Shown one piece after another: positions 17,427 through 26,590 of a DNA stretch of 64,000 bases. A model generated the notes under the pieces. The model did not search any database and had not been told where the DNA came from. It saw only the letters and a program-made list of their open reading frames with translations. Numbering within the stretch: position 1 is the first letter of the stretch; each line of letters starts with the position of its first letter. This DNA comes from DASPKM01 sp963817075 (GTDB lineage Bacteria > Bacteroidota > Bacteroidia > Chitinophagales > Chitinophagaceae). Made by a program: the position numbers and the translations under genes. The DNA is taken from the NCBI GenBank assembly GCA_963817075.1, contig CAWFMT010000003.1, positions 186,001-250,000 on the forward strand. The letters are read 5' to 3'.

Positions 17427-18944
17427 ATGATATTATCCCGCTATAATTTGAAGAATATTGACCAGGAAAATGTGGTGGTGCCGGAGGATTCAATTTTTGA
17501 ATTACCTGAAAAAGTTCTTCAGTTTGGCACAGGTGTACTCTTAAGAGGATTGCCGGATTATTTCATTGATAAGGCAAATCGCGCAGGTATTTTTAACGGA
17601 AGAATCGTGGTTGTGAAATCTACGGGAAATGGCGATTCAGGCTCATTCTTAAAGCAGGATTGCCTTTATACACTTTGCATTCGCGGATTAGAAAATGGAA
17701 TAAAACAGGAAGAAAATATTATTAATTCTGCCATCAGCAGAGTTCTAACAGCAAGCACAGAATGGGAGCAGATTCTTGCATGCGCACATAATCCTCAAAT
17801 GCAGATCATAATTTCCAATACAACTGAGATTGGGATACAATTGGTAAATGACGACGTGAGAAAACATCCCCCCATTTCTTTCCCGGGGAAATTACTTGCA
17901 TTTCTTTACGAGCGATATGAGGCTTTTGGCGGCAGTGAACAGAGTGGAATGGTGATCGTTCCAACAGAATTGATAAGCGATAATGGCAAAAAACTTGAAT
18001 CAATCGTATTGGAATTGGCGCATCTAAATGGATTGGAACCTTCTTTTATCGAATGGTTAGAACAGAAAAACAAATTCTGTAATTCCCTGGTGGATAGAAT
18101 TGTACCTGGCAGGCCCGAAAACTCTTCCCAGTCAAAAATTGAATCCGAATTGGGTTATCGCGATGAATTAATGACGATGTCAGAATCCTACCGGTTGTGG
18201 TCAATCGAAGGTGATTCGAGGATAAGGGATATACTCTCTTTTGCTCAGGTGGATGAAGGCGTGATCATAGATCAGGATATCCAATTGTATAGAGAATTGA
18301 AGCTGCGACTTTTGAACGGAACTCACACTCTTAGTTGCGCGCTTGCATTTCTATCAGGCTGCACTACGGTGAAGCAGGCAATGGATGACGAACTCTTCTC
18401 TCTCTTCATTACAGATCTGATGCAAAACGAACTTGCACCTGCAATCCCATATTCAGTAAACCTTGATAAAGCAAGAAATTTTGGCGATAAGGTTCTTGAT
18501 AGATTTCGCAATCCGCATATTCAACATCAGTGGATCAATATTACTGTGCAGATCAGCTCCAAAATGAAGATGAGAAATATACCGATCCTGATTGAACACT
18601 ATTCGCAAACAGAAATAGTTCCTGAATGTATTGCTCTGGGATTTGCGGCTTACCTTCTCTTTATGAAAGTGGTGAAAGAGGAAAATGGTCAGTGTTATGG
18701 TAAAAGAGATGGTGAATACTATAAGATCGAAGACGGACAAGCTGCGGTATTTAATAAACGATGGAATAACTTGCAGCCTGCTGCACTTGTTGAAGAAGTC
18801 CTGCGCGATAAGGGATTTTGGGAGGAAGATCTTTCTGCCTTGCCAGGATTTCAAATAGCAGTGACGGAAAAATTGAATATGCTGATGAAGAACGATGTGA
18901 AAGAGGCAATTGGTTCTGTTCAGCAGAAAAAGATCGCTGTTTAA
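17427..18944 (+). CDS. uxaB: tagaturonate reductase (altronate oxidoreductase)
   Basis: A 505-residue cytoplasmic enzyme of the mannitol-dehydrogenase family that reduces D-tagaturonate to D-altronate with NADH. The N-terminal nucleotide-binding segment VLQFGTGVLLRGLPDYFID and the IISNTTEIGIQL and IVPTELISDNG blocks are typical of UxaB. The downstream half carries LNGTHTLSCALAFLSGC with the expected catalytic region. Length is usual. Flanked by uxaA and uxaC, it supplies the second step of galacturonate breakdown. Confidence 0.93.
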   Translation: MILSRYNLKNIDQENVVVPEDSIFELPEKVLQFGTGVLLRGLPDYFIDKANRAGIFNGRIVVVKSTGNGDSGSFLKQDCLYTLCIRGLENGIKQEENIINSAISRVLTASTEWEQILACAHNPQMQIIISNTTEIGIQLVNDDVRKHPPISFPGKLLAFLYERYEAFGGSEQSGMVIVPTELISDNGKKLESIVLELAHLNGLEPSFIEWLEQKNKFCNSLVDRIVPGRPENSSQSKIESELGYRDELMTMSESYRLWSIEGDSRIRDILSFAQVDEGVIIDQDIQLYRELKLRLLNGTHTLSCALAFLSGCTTVKQAMDDELFSLFITDLMQNELAPAIPYSVNLDKARNFGDKVLDRFRNPHIQHQWINITVQISSKMKMRNIPILIEHYSQTEIVPECIALGFAAYLLFMKVVKEENGQCYGKRDGEYYKIEDGQAAVFNKRWNNLQPAALVEEVLRDKGFWEEDLSALPGFQIAVTEKLNMLMKNDVKEAIGSVQQKKIAV

Positions 18945-18946
18945 TT

Positions 18947-20588
18947 ATGGATCCTATTTTAAAAGTTCATCCTGCAGATAATGTACTTGTGGCTTTGGCA
19001 AATCTTAAAGCAGGAGAGATCATTAAATATAATGGTAGTGATATTGTACTCGCTGAAAATATACCGGCCAAGCACAAATTTCTAACTACAAATGTGACTG
19101 CAGGCGATTCAATCATTATGTATGGAGTATTGGTTGGAAAAGCTCAGCATGATATTCCACAAGGTGGACTCATTAACACCAGCAATACCAAGCATGCTGT
19201 AGAAGCATACGATTACCGCTCTTTTCAATACCAATGGCAACCGCCGGACATCTCTAAATTTAAGAACAGAACCTTTCAGGGGTATCATCGGGCTAACGGT
19301 AAAGTTGGAACAGCAAACTATTGGTTATTTATTCCACTTGTCTTTTGTGAAAACCGGAACCTGGATGTTATTCGTGAGGCATTGCACAATGAACTTGGAT
19401 ATGCTGTTACAGCAAAATATAAACACTTCACACATGAGCTGATTGGGGCGTACAAGAATGGTGAAGATATTAACCATATTAATTTTACTTCCTCGCAGGA
19501 TGAAGTAAAAAATCGCAGACTTTTTAAGAATGTAGATGGCATCAAATTTCTCAATCACCAGGGCGGATGTGGTGGTATTCGTCAGGATGCAGCAGTTCTC
19601 GGAAAATTGCTTGCCGCGTATGCTGATCATCCCAATGTAGGTGGAGTAACTGTATTAAGCCTGGGTTGTCAAAACCTTCAGACGCAGCATTTCATAAACG
19701 ACCTAAAAGAAAGAAACCCTGATTTCGACAAACCTCTTTATATTTTTGAGCAGCAACAATCCGGTAGCGAGGAGAATTTGATTGGTGAGGCGATTCGCAA
19801 GACTTTTTCCGGACTGGTTGAGATCAATAAATTGGAAAGAAAGCCTGCCCCCCTCGATCAATTGTGCATTGGTGTCAAATGCGGCGGAAGTGATGGATTC
19901 AGCGGTATTTCAGCAAATCCTGCCGTTGGTTATTGTTCCGATCTGGTTGTTGCCTTAGGTGGTAAAGTTTTACTTGCTGAATTTCCTGAGCTCTGTGGAG
20001 TAGAACAGGAAATCGTTGATAGATCAGTGGACGAAAGAACGGCTAGGAAGTTTATAGGCTTGATGAAAAGTTACGAAGACCTGGTACATAAAGCAGGTTC
20101 TGGCTTTCACATGAACCCATCACCAGGTAATATAAAGGATGGGTTGATCACAGATGCAATTAAATCTGCCGGAGCAGCCAAGAAAGGTGGTACCAGTCCA
20201 ATTGTTGATGTGCTTGATTATACAGAACCAGTTGTGAAGCCCGGGCTTAAATCTTGTCTGCACACCTGGTAACGATGTGGAAGCAACCACAGGGAAGGCC
20301 GCCTCCGGGGCTACTCTGATCTTATTCACTACAGGATTAGGAACTCCTACTGGAAATCCTGTTTGCCCAACCATTAAGGTTTCTACCAATTCCGCTCTTG
20401 TAAAACGAATGGGTGACATAATTGATATTGATACAGGTCCGATCATAAATGGCGAAAAGTCAATTGAAGAAATGGGTGAAGAGATTCTTGAATATTGCAT
20501 CAGAGCCGCAAGCGGTGAAGTAATTCCGAAGGCAGTTTTGCTCAATCAGGATGATTTCATACCCTGGAAAAGGGGAGTAAGTCTGTAA
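18947..20588 (+). pseudogene. uxaA: altronate dehydratase, one-base frameshift
   Basis: UxaA dehydrates D-altronate to 2-keto-3-deoxygluconate. The first frame (18947-20272) covers the SAF domain and most of the catalytic domain: NHQGGCGGIRQDA, SLGCQNLQ, KCGGSDGFSGISANPA. It then ends as GLKSCLHTW and stop. The missing C-terminus continues in the +1 frame as TPGNDVEATTGKAASGATL to 20588. Removing one A from the AAA at 20249-20251 restores GLNLVCTPGNDVEATTG, so a one-base insertion is the simplest cause. The metal and substrate site would be incomplete without the C-terminal part. No clear programmed-frameshift signal is present. A sequencing error is possible. Confidence 0.88.
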
Positions 20589-20677
20589 AATTCTCACTCG
20601 ATTCAATGATAATCGCCCGAGGAAAAGTATATTGAGATTCTTTCTGCTTTGTATTGAAGGAAAAGATAACAGTTGCT

Positions 20678-22123
20678 ATGGAAAAATTTCTTGACGAAAA
20701 CTTTCTCTTGCAGAATTCCACCGCGCAACACCTCTATCATGATGTGGCAAAAGAGATGCCTATAATAGACTATCATTGTCATCTTCCACCCGACCAGATA
20801 GCTGGTGATATCAAATTCAAAAATCTTACGGAAGCCTGGTTATATGGCGATCATTACAAGTGGAGAGCGATGCGAACCAACGGGATAGATGAAGGATACT
20901 GCACAGGAACTAAAAGTGATTTTGAAAAGTTCCAAAAATGGGCAGAAACTGTTCCTTATACAATGAGAAATCCACTTTATCATTGGACTCATTTAGAATT
21001 GCAGCGATATTTTGATGTTTACGATCTACTAAATGGTGATAGTGCCAGGAATGTGTACGAACAGTGTACAGAAAAACTCCAAACAACAGACTATTCGGTC
21101 CGCAATCTCCTTAGGAAAATGAACGTGAGGATAGTTTGTACAACTGATGATCCTATTGATACTCTCGAGTATCATAAGAAAATAAGTGATGATGGGTTTG
21201 AGATAAAAATTTTACCTGCCTATCGCCCGGATAAGGCAATGAATGTTGACAATGTTGATTCTTTCAATCAATATGTTTCCAAACTGGAAAGAGTTTCAAA
21301 CACATCAATTGGCTCCTATCAGTCCTATTTAGATGCCCTTAAGCAAAGACATGATTTCTTTGCTTCAATGGGCGGATCTGTATCAGACCATGGAGTTGAG
21401 AGGATCTATGCCGAGGATTATACCGAACAGGAAATAAATTCCATTTTTGCCAAGATCAGAAATAATAAATCTCTCACACTTGAAGAACGAATGAAGTTCA
21501 AGTCTGCCATGCTGTATGAGTGTGCAGTTTGGGATTGGGAGAAAGGCTGGGTCCAGCAATACCATCTTGGAGCACTACGTAATAATAATGCGCGAGCATT
21601 GAGGGAACTTGGACCTGATACTGGATGGGATTCTATCGGAGACTATTCCCAGGGAGTTTCATTATCGAAATTCCTAAGCAGGCTGGACGAAAATGATCGA
21701 CTAACGAAGACGATATTATATAATCTGAATCCAGCTGATAACGAGCTGCTGGCAACCATGGCTGGAAATTTCAATGATGGATCCGCAGCAGGAAAGATTC
21801 AATACGGTTCTGCATGGTGGTTCCTTGATCAAAAGGATGGAATGATCAAGCAATTGAATGTATTGTCAAACATGGGACTGTTAAGTCGTTTTGTTGGAAT
21901 GCTTACCGATTCAAGGAGTTTCCTTTCTTATCCTCGACACGAATATTTCCGCCGCATCCTTTGCAATCTTTTTGGTGAGGAAATTGAAAAGGGAGAATTG
22001 CCAAATGATCTGCCCTGGATTTCAAAACTTATCCAGGACATCTGCTATCATAATGCCAATAATTATTTCAATTGGAAAGAGGTGAAGCAGGTTGGTAAGA
22101 TGGCATCTCTGAAACAGAATTGA
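20678..22123 (+). CDS. uxaC: uronate (glucuronate/galacturonate) isomerase
   Basis: A 481-residue metal-dependent isomerase that converts D-galacturonate to D-tagaturonate, the first step of the pathway. The metal motif DYHCHL near residue 31 and the LTEAWLYGDHYKWRAMRTNG and VRIVCTTDDPIDTLEYH blocks are diagnostic of UxaC. A TTG start at 20654 is possible, but ATG 20678 begins at the usual family N-terminus (MEKFLDENFLLQN) and is preferred. The 89 bases before it show no clear terminator, so it may share the uxaBA transcript. Confidence 0.93.
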   Translation: MEKFLDENFLLQNSTAQHLYHDVAKEMPIIDYHCHLPPDQIAGDIKFKNLTEAWLYGDHYKWRAMRTNGIDEGYCTGTKSDFEKFQKWAETVPYTMRNPLYHWTHLELQRYFDVYDLLNGDSARNVYEQCTEKLQTTDYSVRNLLRKMNVRIVCTTDDPIDTLEYHKKISDDGFEIKILPAYRPDKAMNVDNVDSFNQYVSKLERVSNTSIGSYQSYLDALKQRHDFFASMGGSVSDHGVERIYAEDYTEQEINSIFAKIRNNKSLTLEERMKFKSAMLYECAVWDWEKGWVQQYHLGALRNNNARALRELGPDTGWDSIGDYSQGVSLSKFLSRLDENDRLTKTILYNLNPADNELLATMAGNFNDGSAAGKIQYGSAWWFLDQKDGMIKQLNVLSNMGLLSRFVGMLTDSRSFLSYPRHEYFRRILCNLFGEEIEKGELPNDLPWISKLIQDICYHNANNYFNWKEVKQVGKMASLKQN

Positions 22124-22181
22124 TGATCTCCATTTGAGTCAATAACAATCTTATTACTATCATTTAAAATATAGAATCGAC

Positions 22182-23207
22182 ATGTCTAAAAAAGTTGTAA
22201 CACTTGGAGAGATCATGATGCGTTTATCTACTCCTAATCATGAAAGATTTGTACAAAGCAGCAGTTTTGATGTCACTTATGGAGGCGGGGAAGCCAATGT
22301 AGCAGCAGCCATTTGCAACTATGGGTTGAATGGAACATTCGTAACAAAGGTGCCAGATAATTCACTTGGCCAGGCTGCTATCAATCACCTGAGGAGGTTT
22401 GGAGTTGATACGCAATATGTTTCGAGAGGGGGCAAAAGATTGGGAATTTATTTCCTGGAAACAGGAGCTTCCATGCGTGCGTCCAATGTTATTTATGATC
22501 GATCAGGAGCATCCATCGCAGATGCAGAACTTAAGGATTTTGATTTGGAAAAAATACTTGAAGGCGCTGATTGGTTCCATACAACGGGAATTACTCCTGC
22601 ATTGAGTGATAAATGTGCAGCCATAGCCGAGGCAGCATTAAAGACTGCAAAGTCAAAAGGAATTACAACAAGCATCGACCTTAATTACCGCAAAAAATTA
22701 TGGACTAAGGAAAAGGCAAGAGAAGTGATGACCAAACTTTGCCAATATGTTGATGTGTGTATAGGTAATGAGGAAGATGCTGATACTACTTTAGGTTTCA
22801 CCAGCAAAGGAACTGATATCACCAAAGGCGAATTGAATCTTGATGGATACAAGGATGTGTTCAGGCAAATGAAGGAAAAATTCAACTTTAAATACATTGC
22901 TTCTACCTTAAGAGAAAGCCATTCAGCTTCTGATAATGGTTGGAGCGCGCTGGTTTATGATGGTAATGAATTTTATCACACTAAGCAATACCAGGTTCGA
23001 ATTGTGGATCGGGTCGGCAGTGGTGATTCATTCGCAAGCGGGTTCATATATGGATTAGTTTCAGGTATGCCTATGAAGGATGCTGCTGAATTTGGTGTTG
23101 GAGCTTCTGCCTTGAAGCATACCATCCCCGGCGATTTAAATCATGCAACAGTAAAAGAAGTGATGGACCTGATACAGGGAGATGCATCGGGAAGAGTGCA
23201 GAGGTAG
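22182..23207 (+). CDS. kdgK: 2-keto-3-deoxygluconate kinase (PfkB family)
   Basis: A 341-residue ribokinase-family enzyme expected to phosphorylate KDG to KDPG. The PfkB features are GGGEANVAAAICNYGL near 35 and the ATP-site motif DRVGSGDSFASGFIYGL near 270, with the catalytic Asp in VGSGD. Other PfkB kinases share these motifs, but the position between uxaC and the KDPG aldolase makes KDG the likely substrate. Confidence 0.88.
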   Translation: MSKKVVTLGEIMMRLSTPNHERFVQSSSFDVTYGGGEANVAAAICNYGLNGTFVTKVPDNSLGQAAINHLRRFGVDTQYVSRGGKRLGIYFLETGASMRASNVIYDRSGASIADAELKDFDLEKILEGADWFHTTGITPALSDKCAAIAEAALKTAKSKGITTSIDLNYRKKLWTKEKAREVMTKLCQYVDVCIGNEEDADTTLGFTSKGTDITKGELNLDGYKDVFRQMKEKFNFKYIASTLRESHSASDNGWSALVYDGNEFYHTKQYQVRIVDRVGSGDSFASGFIYGLVSGMPMKDAAEFGVGASALKHTIPGDLNHATVKEVMDLIQGDASGRVQR

Positions 23208-23219
23208 GCAGATGAATAG

Positions 23220-23298
23220 TTGATTGGTTGAGTTGTTGACTGGATATTGGGAATTGGGATTTGATATTATCTGTCATCTGTGAACTGTCAACTTATTA
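23220..23298 (+). repeat. eleven-word heptad-phased array with changing words
   Basis: From 23220 the sequence reads in seven-base steps: TTGATTG, GTTGAGT, TGTTGAC, TGGATAT, TGGGAAT, TGGGATT, TGATATT, ATCTGTC, ATCTGTG, AACTGTC, AACTTAT. The word changes gradually from TTGATTG-like to TGGGATT-like to CTGTCAA-like while the phase is held. It lies between kdgK and the YhcH-family gene and encodes no protein. Confidence 0.75.
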
Positions 23299-23301
23299 TC
23301 A

Positions 23302-23356
23302 CCTTGCGAAGCCTTGCGTGTCCTGAGCGGAGTCGAAGGGGGCCCTTGCGGTTAAA
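23302..23356 (+). repeat. CCTTGCG / GAGCGGAGTCGAAG / TGCGGTTAAA element
   Basis: CCTTGCG, GCCTTGCG, TGAGCGGAGTCGAAGGG and CCTTGCGGTTAAA follow one another and end 20 bases before the next ATG (23377). The last part matches 11331-11343 and 31522-31534. The GAGCGGAGTCGAAG word is inserted only in this copy. Confidence 0.7.
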
Positions 23357-23376
23357 TTCTTAAAACTACTGGAACT

Positions 23377-23823
23377 ATGATTCTCGATACTTTGTCAAAT
23401 TCAGATAGATACCTCAGTCTTCATCCGGGATTTGCTAAAGCTTTTGAATTCATTCATTCTAAGGACCTGGCTGCATTGGAAGTTGGCAAATACCAGATTG
23501 ATGGAGATTTGTTGCATGCATCAGTTTCATTAAAAGATGGTGTAAACACGGAGGATGCCAAATTCGAGGCTCACAATAATTACATTGATATCCAGGTTTG
23601 TCCTTCGGGGTCCGAAAAAATAGGATGGAAACCCAGGAAGGACTGTAAGGAAGCAAAGGGCGAATACAATGCTGAGAAGGATGTAATTTTTTATGCTGAT
23701 AAGCCCCAAACTTATTTCGATTTATCAGCTGGTGAGTTTGCAATTTTTTTTCCCGAAGATGTACACGCCCCAATGATTGGAGAGGGTCCAATCAAAAAAC
23801 TTGTTTTGAAAATAAAAATATAG
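23377..23823 (+). CDS. YhcH/YjgK/YiaL-family protein (DUF386)
   Basis: A 148-residue cytoplasmic beta-barrel protein of the YhcH/YiaL family. Recognisable blocks are KYQIDGDLLHASVSLKDG, KFEAHNNYIDIQVCPSG, and AIFFPEDVHAPMIGEGPIKKLVLKI, which carries metal-binding His and Glu candidates. Family members are linked to sugar acid and sialic acid metabolism and have been proposed as sugar anomerases. Located between kdgK and the KDPG aldolase, it may act on a galacturonate or unsaturated uronate intermediate. Exact activity is not certain. Confidence 0.85.
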   Translation: MILDTLSNSDRYLSLHPGFAKAFEFIHSKDLAALEVGKYQIDGDLLHASVSLKDGVNTEDAKFEAHNNYIDIQVCPSGSEKIGWKPRKDCKEAKGEYNAEKDVIFYADKPQTYFDLSAGEFAIFFPEDVHAPMIGEGPIKKLVLKIKI

Positions 23824-23846
23824 GCAGGGGATAAAAAATAATTACA

Positions 23847-24533
23847 ATGAGTAAAACAAATGAAGTAATGGATAAGAAAGCGGAAATTCTGCGATTGATC
23901 CCTGAGCAGGGTATTCTACCGCTCTTTTTTTATAAGGATGCTGATGTAAGTGTTGAAGTGTTGAGGGCGTTGTACCATGCCGGAATAAGATCAGTTGAAT
24001 ACACTAATCGGGGAGAAGCAGCCTTGCAAAATTTCAAGAAGTTGAGGCAGGTCACTGATTCTGAGTTGAAGGGAATGTACCTTGGAATTGGAACAATTAA
24101 GAATGCAGAATCTGCAAAGACGTTTATTGATGCTGGAGCAGATTACATAATTAGTCCCGGACTTGTAAAGGAAGTGGCTAAGGTTGCTGATAAAAACGAC
24201 ATGCTATGGGTTCCGGGCTGCATGACTCCATCAGAGATTATCAGGGCCGAAAGTCTGGGCGCGAAAATCATTAAGCTTTTTCCTGGAAATATTTTGGGTC
24301 CTTCATTTTTATCGGCAATTAAGGAATTATTTCCGGACCTTTTGTTCATGCCAACAGGAGGAGTGGAGGTTGACAGAGAGAATTTATCATCCTGGTTTAA
24401 AGCAGGTGTATGCGCAGTTGGCATGGGAAGCAAGCTTATTACGAAACAGGCTTTGGAGAACCGGCAGTATGACCAGATAGTGAGTCTGACCAAAGAAGTC
24501 ACTGGTATCATTCAATCGATCAGAAATAAATAA
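23847..24533 (+). CDS. kdgA: 2-keto-3-deoxy-6-phosphogluconate aldolase
   Basis: A 228-residue class I aldolase that splits KDPG to pyruvate and glyceraldehyde-3-phosphate. The TIM-barrel signatures are YTNRGEAAL near 52, GIGTI near 76, VPGCMTPSE near 122, and IIKLFPGNILGPSF near 143 with the Schiff-base Lys, then FMPTGGV. It has a slightly longer N-terminus than usual; an alternative ATG eight codons in (MDKKAEIL) is possible. It completes the galacturonate pathway and is 10 bases upstream of the transporter gene. Confidence 0.92.
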   Translation: MSKTNEVMDKKAEILRLIPEQGILPLFFYKDADVSVEVLRALYHAGIRSVEYTNRGEAALQNFKKLRQVTDSELKGMYLGIGTIKNAESAKTFIDAGADYIISPGLVKEVAKVADKNDMLWVPGCMTPSEIIRAESLGAKIIKLFPGNILGPSFLSAIKELFPDLLFMPTGGVEVDRENLSSWFKAGVCAVGMGSKLITKQALENRQYDQIVSLTKEVTGIIQSIRNK

Positions 24534-24543
24534 AATCTAACGA

Positions 24544-25848
24544 ATGTCACAAGCTGCCATTGGGAAATACCGCTGGACCATTTGCGGACTCATATTCTTT
24601 GCTACCACTATTAATTACCTCGATAGAGCTGTAATCAGCTTGCTGAAAGAATATCTTGAAAAAGATTTCAAATGGAGCGAAACAGATTATGGAAACCTTG
24701 TGATCGCATTCCAGGTTTCATATGCTGTTGGATTATTGGGTGTGGGAAGAATAATTGACAAGATCGGAACCAAGATCGGATATGCCGTTTCTACTTTTTT
24801 ATGGAGCCTTGCCGCAATAGGACATGCACTTGCTAAGTCCACCCTGGGATTTGGAATAGCCAGAAGTTTTTTGGGATTCACAGAGGCCGGTAATTTTCCT
24901 TCAGCGATTAAGACCGTGGCGGAATGGTTTCCTAAAAAGGAACGAGCGTTAGCGACAGGTATTTTCAACTCGGGTGCAAACGTTGGAGCGATCATCGCAC
25001 CACTTACAGTTCCTTTTATTGCAGAAGAGTGGGGTTGGAAATGGGCATTTATTCTTACAGGATCGATAGGATTTTTCTGGCTCATATTCTGGTTTTGGTT
25101 ATATGAAATACCTGCCAAGCAAAAGAGGCTTGGAAAAGCCGAATACGATTATATACATAGCGATGCGGATGAAGCTAAAGAAAACGATACTGAGGCAGAT
25201 AAGGGTAAAGTTTCCTGGGGACGACTGCTTGCATTCAAGCAAACCTGGGCTTTTGTACTAGGAAAATTTCTTACAGATCCGGTTTGGTGGTTCTACCTTT
25301 TCTGGCTGCCTGCATTTCTTAAGGCTGAATATGGGCTTACCGGTACGCAAGTAGCTTTACCAGTAGCACTGGTTTATACTATGTCAACTATTGGAAGCAT
25401 TTTCGGAGGTTGGCTGCCGTTCAATTTCATCAAGAACGGAATGCCTGTCTTCAAAGCCCGAAAAACTTCCATGTTGATCTATGCATTTGCTGTAATTCCT
25501 GTTGTGTTCGCGCAATTATTAGGTTCGATTGATATGTGGCTTGCTGTAATTATCATTGGAGTAGCAACCTCAGCACACCAGGCGTGGTCTGCTAACATAT
25601 TCACTACTGTTTCTGATATGTTCCCTAAAAAAGCAGTCGGATCCATTACAGGTCTTGGTGGAATGGCAGGAGCACTGGGTGGAGTTGCAATTGCAAAGCT
25701 GGGACCTAAACTTTTCGACCATTACAGGGAACTAGGCCATATCCAAACAGGATACTACATAATGTTCTTCATTTGCGGGTCAGCATACCTTGTTGCATGG
25801 TTAGTCATGCATTTCCTTGTACCAAAAATGAAGAGGGTGAATATTTAG
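24544..25848 (+). CDS. exuT: hexuronate transporter, MFS family (ExuT-like)
   Basis: A 434-residue inner-membrane permease with about 12 hydrophobic segments and a charged central loop (about 195-225, DADEAKENDTEADKGK). The ANION:cation symporter features include TTINYLDRAVISLL near 19 and FLGFTEAGNFPSAIKTVAEWFPKKERALATGIFNSG near 110. Such proteins import galacturonate and glucuronate by proton symport. It is the last gene of the pectin locus and supplies monomers to UxaC. Confidence 0.9.
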   Translation: MSQAAIGKYRWTICGLIFFATTINYLDRAVISLLKEYLEKDFKWSETDYGNLVIAFQVSYAVGLLGVGRIIDKIGTKIGYAVSTFLWSLAAIGHALAKSTLGFGIARSFLGFTEAGNFPSAIKTVAEWFPKKERALATGIFNSGANVGAIIAPLTVPFIAEEWGWKWAFILTGSIGFFWLIFWFWLYEIPAKQKRLGKAEYDYIHSDADEAKENDTEADKGKVSWGRLLAFKQTWAFVLGKFLTDPVWWFYLFWLPAFLKAEYGLTGTQVALPVALVYTMSTIGSIFGGWLPFNFIKNGMPVFKARKTSMLIYAFAVIPVVFAQLLGSIDMWLAVIIIGVATSAHQAWSANIFTTVSDMFPKKAVGSITGLGGMAGALGGVAIAKLGPKLFDHYRELGHIQTGYYIMFFICGSAYLVAWLVMHFLVPKMKRVNI

Positions 25849-26064
25849 AGAGAAGGGGATTTCTTAGTCAGCAACAACCAGACTCAACCATAATAGGCTT
25901 AGGATAAAATGTGAAATTTCGAGAATTTCTACCCCTCTGCCTAAGTGTTTTGTTTAATTTCGAAAAAATCGTTCTGTAAAACAATTTTAGGTATTAGGAG
26001 TTTAATATCTTTATAGTATCCACCCCCTCTGGAATCCACATTTTTGAACCCCAAAGTTTATCTT

Positions 26065-26325
26065 ATGTCAAACCTGTTCATGATAGAACTGACTTTCAAA
26101 GAGCAGCTCTATTACGCAAATGTGGCCATGCTCCAGCTAAACGCCACACGTTTTCATATCAGATTTTTGGTTTCCAAGAAAGGATGGCAGATAATGCCAG
26201 ACCAGGTGGTGTTAGAAGAAGAGAAGGACCATCGCCTCAAAGTAATTGCACCAGAAAAGCTTCCTTCAGAGATTAGTATTCCACTTATTAAGGCCATCAT
26301 GGCACATACAAGAGCGGCGTCTTAA
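26065..26325 (+). CDS. hypothetical protein, 86 residues
   Basis: I do not recognise this family. From ATG 26065 it encodes a soluble, mixed-charge protein beginning MSNLFMIELTFKEQLYYANV, with no signal peptide or membrane segment. A TTG start at 26044 would add seven residues. The gap from 25849 to 26064 has no other feature beyond an AT-rich stretch that could hold its promoter. It does not belong obviously to the pectin locus. Confidence 0.6.
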   Translation: MSNLFMIELTFKEQLYYANVAMLQLNATRFHIRFLVSKKGWQIMPDQVVLEEEKDHRLKVIAPEKLPSEISIPLIKAIMAHTRAAS

Positions 26326-26350
26326 TAGTATTGCAGGTTAGATCAAAGCC

Positions 26351-26385
26351 GGAAGTCAGTTGTCGGAGGTCAGAAGTCGGACTCT
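26351..26385 (+). repeat. heptad array, GGAAGTC words
   Basis: Five exact seven-base units: GGAAGTC, AGTTGTC, GGAGGTC, AGAAGTC, GGACTCT. Same family as 7296-7330. It lies 31 bases before the small DUF6728-like gene. Confidence 0.8.
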
Positions 26386-26404
26386 ATTTAGATACAATTC
26401 GTCC

Positions 26405-26412
26405 TATGTTTG
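26405..26412 (+). promoter_or_regulatory. perfect -7 box next to a start codon
   Basis: TATGTTTG matches TAnnTTTG fully. It ends four bases before ATG 26417, so a transcript from it would start at or very near the ATG and be leaderless. There is no good -33 match, so it may be chance. Confidence 0.35.
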
Positions 26413-26416
26413 TAGC

Positions 26417-26590
26417 ATGGGAGTTCTCAAACAGATAGCAGAATACCTCTATTTACGCAAGCCGGATCCAAACAGACCCAAATCCTCCTGGGTTAGATAT
26501 ATGCATGGAATCAACAGGCTGTCCATCTTACTTTTTCTAATTGCCCTGATCATTATTTTTATCAAGATGGTTGTGTTAAAGAGGAATTAA
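26417..26590 (+). CDS. small single-pass membrane protein, DUF6728-like
   Basis: A 57-residue protein: a conserved-looking N-terminal part (GVLKQIAEYLYLRKPDPN, then SSWVRYMHGINRLS) followed by one hydrophobic helix (ILLFLIALIIIFIKMVV). It resembles the DUF6728 group of short Bacteroidota proteins, as far as I can judge from memory. A longer TTG-initiated form from 26360 would translate the repeat array and is rejected. Its 3' end overlaps the convergent lpxB by 29 bases. Confidence 0.7.
   Translation: MGVLKQIAEYLYLRKPDPNRPKSSWVRYMHGINRLSILLFLIALIIIFIKMVVLKRN

Noticed and set aside
18453..18854. 133-residue open frame on the - strand within uxaB
   Set aside because: Opposite-strand shadow of a well-supported gene.
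20240..20280. Programmed frameshift in uxaA
   Set aside because: No slippery heptamer or prfB-like CTTTGAC with upstream Shine-Dalgarno was seen; a one-base insertion explains it.
23320..23345. GAGCGGAGTCGAAG word as an attachment site
   Set aside because: No second copy flanking a mobile segment and no integrase in the window.
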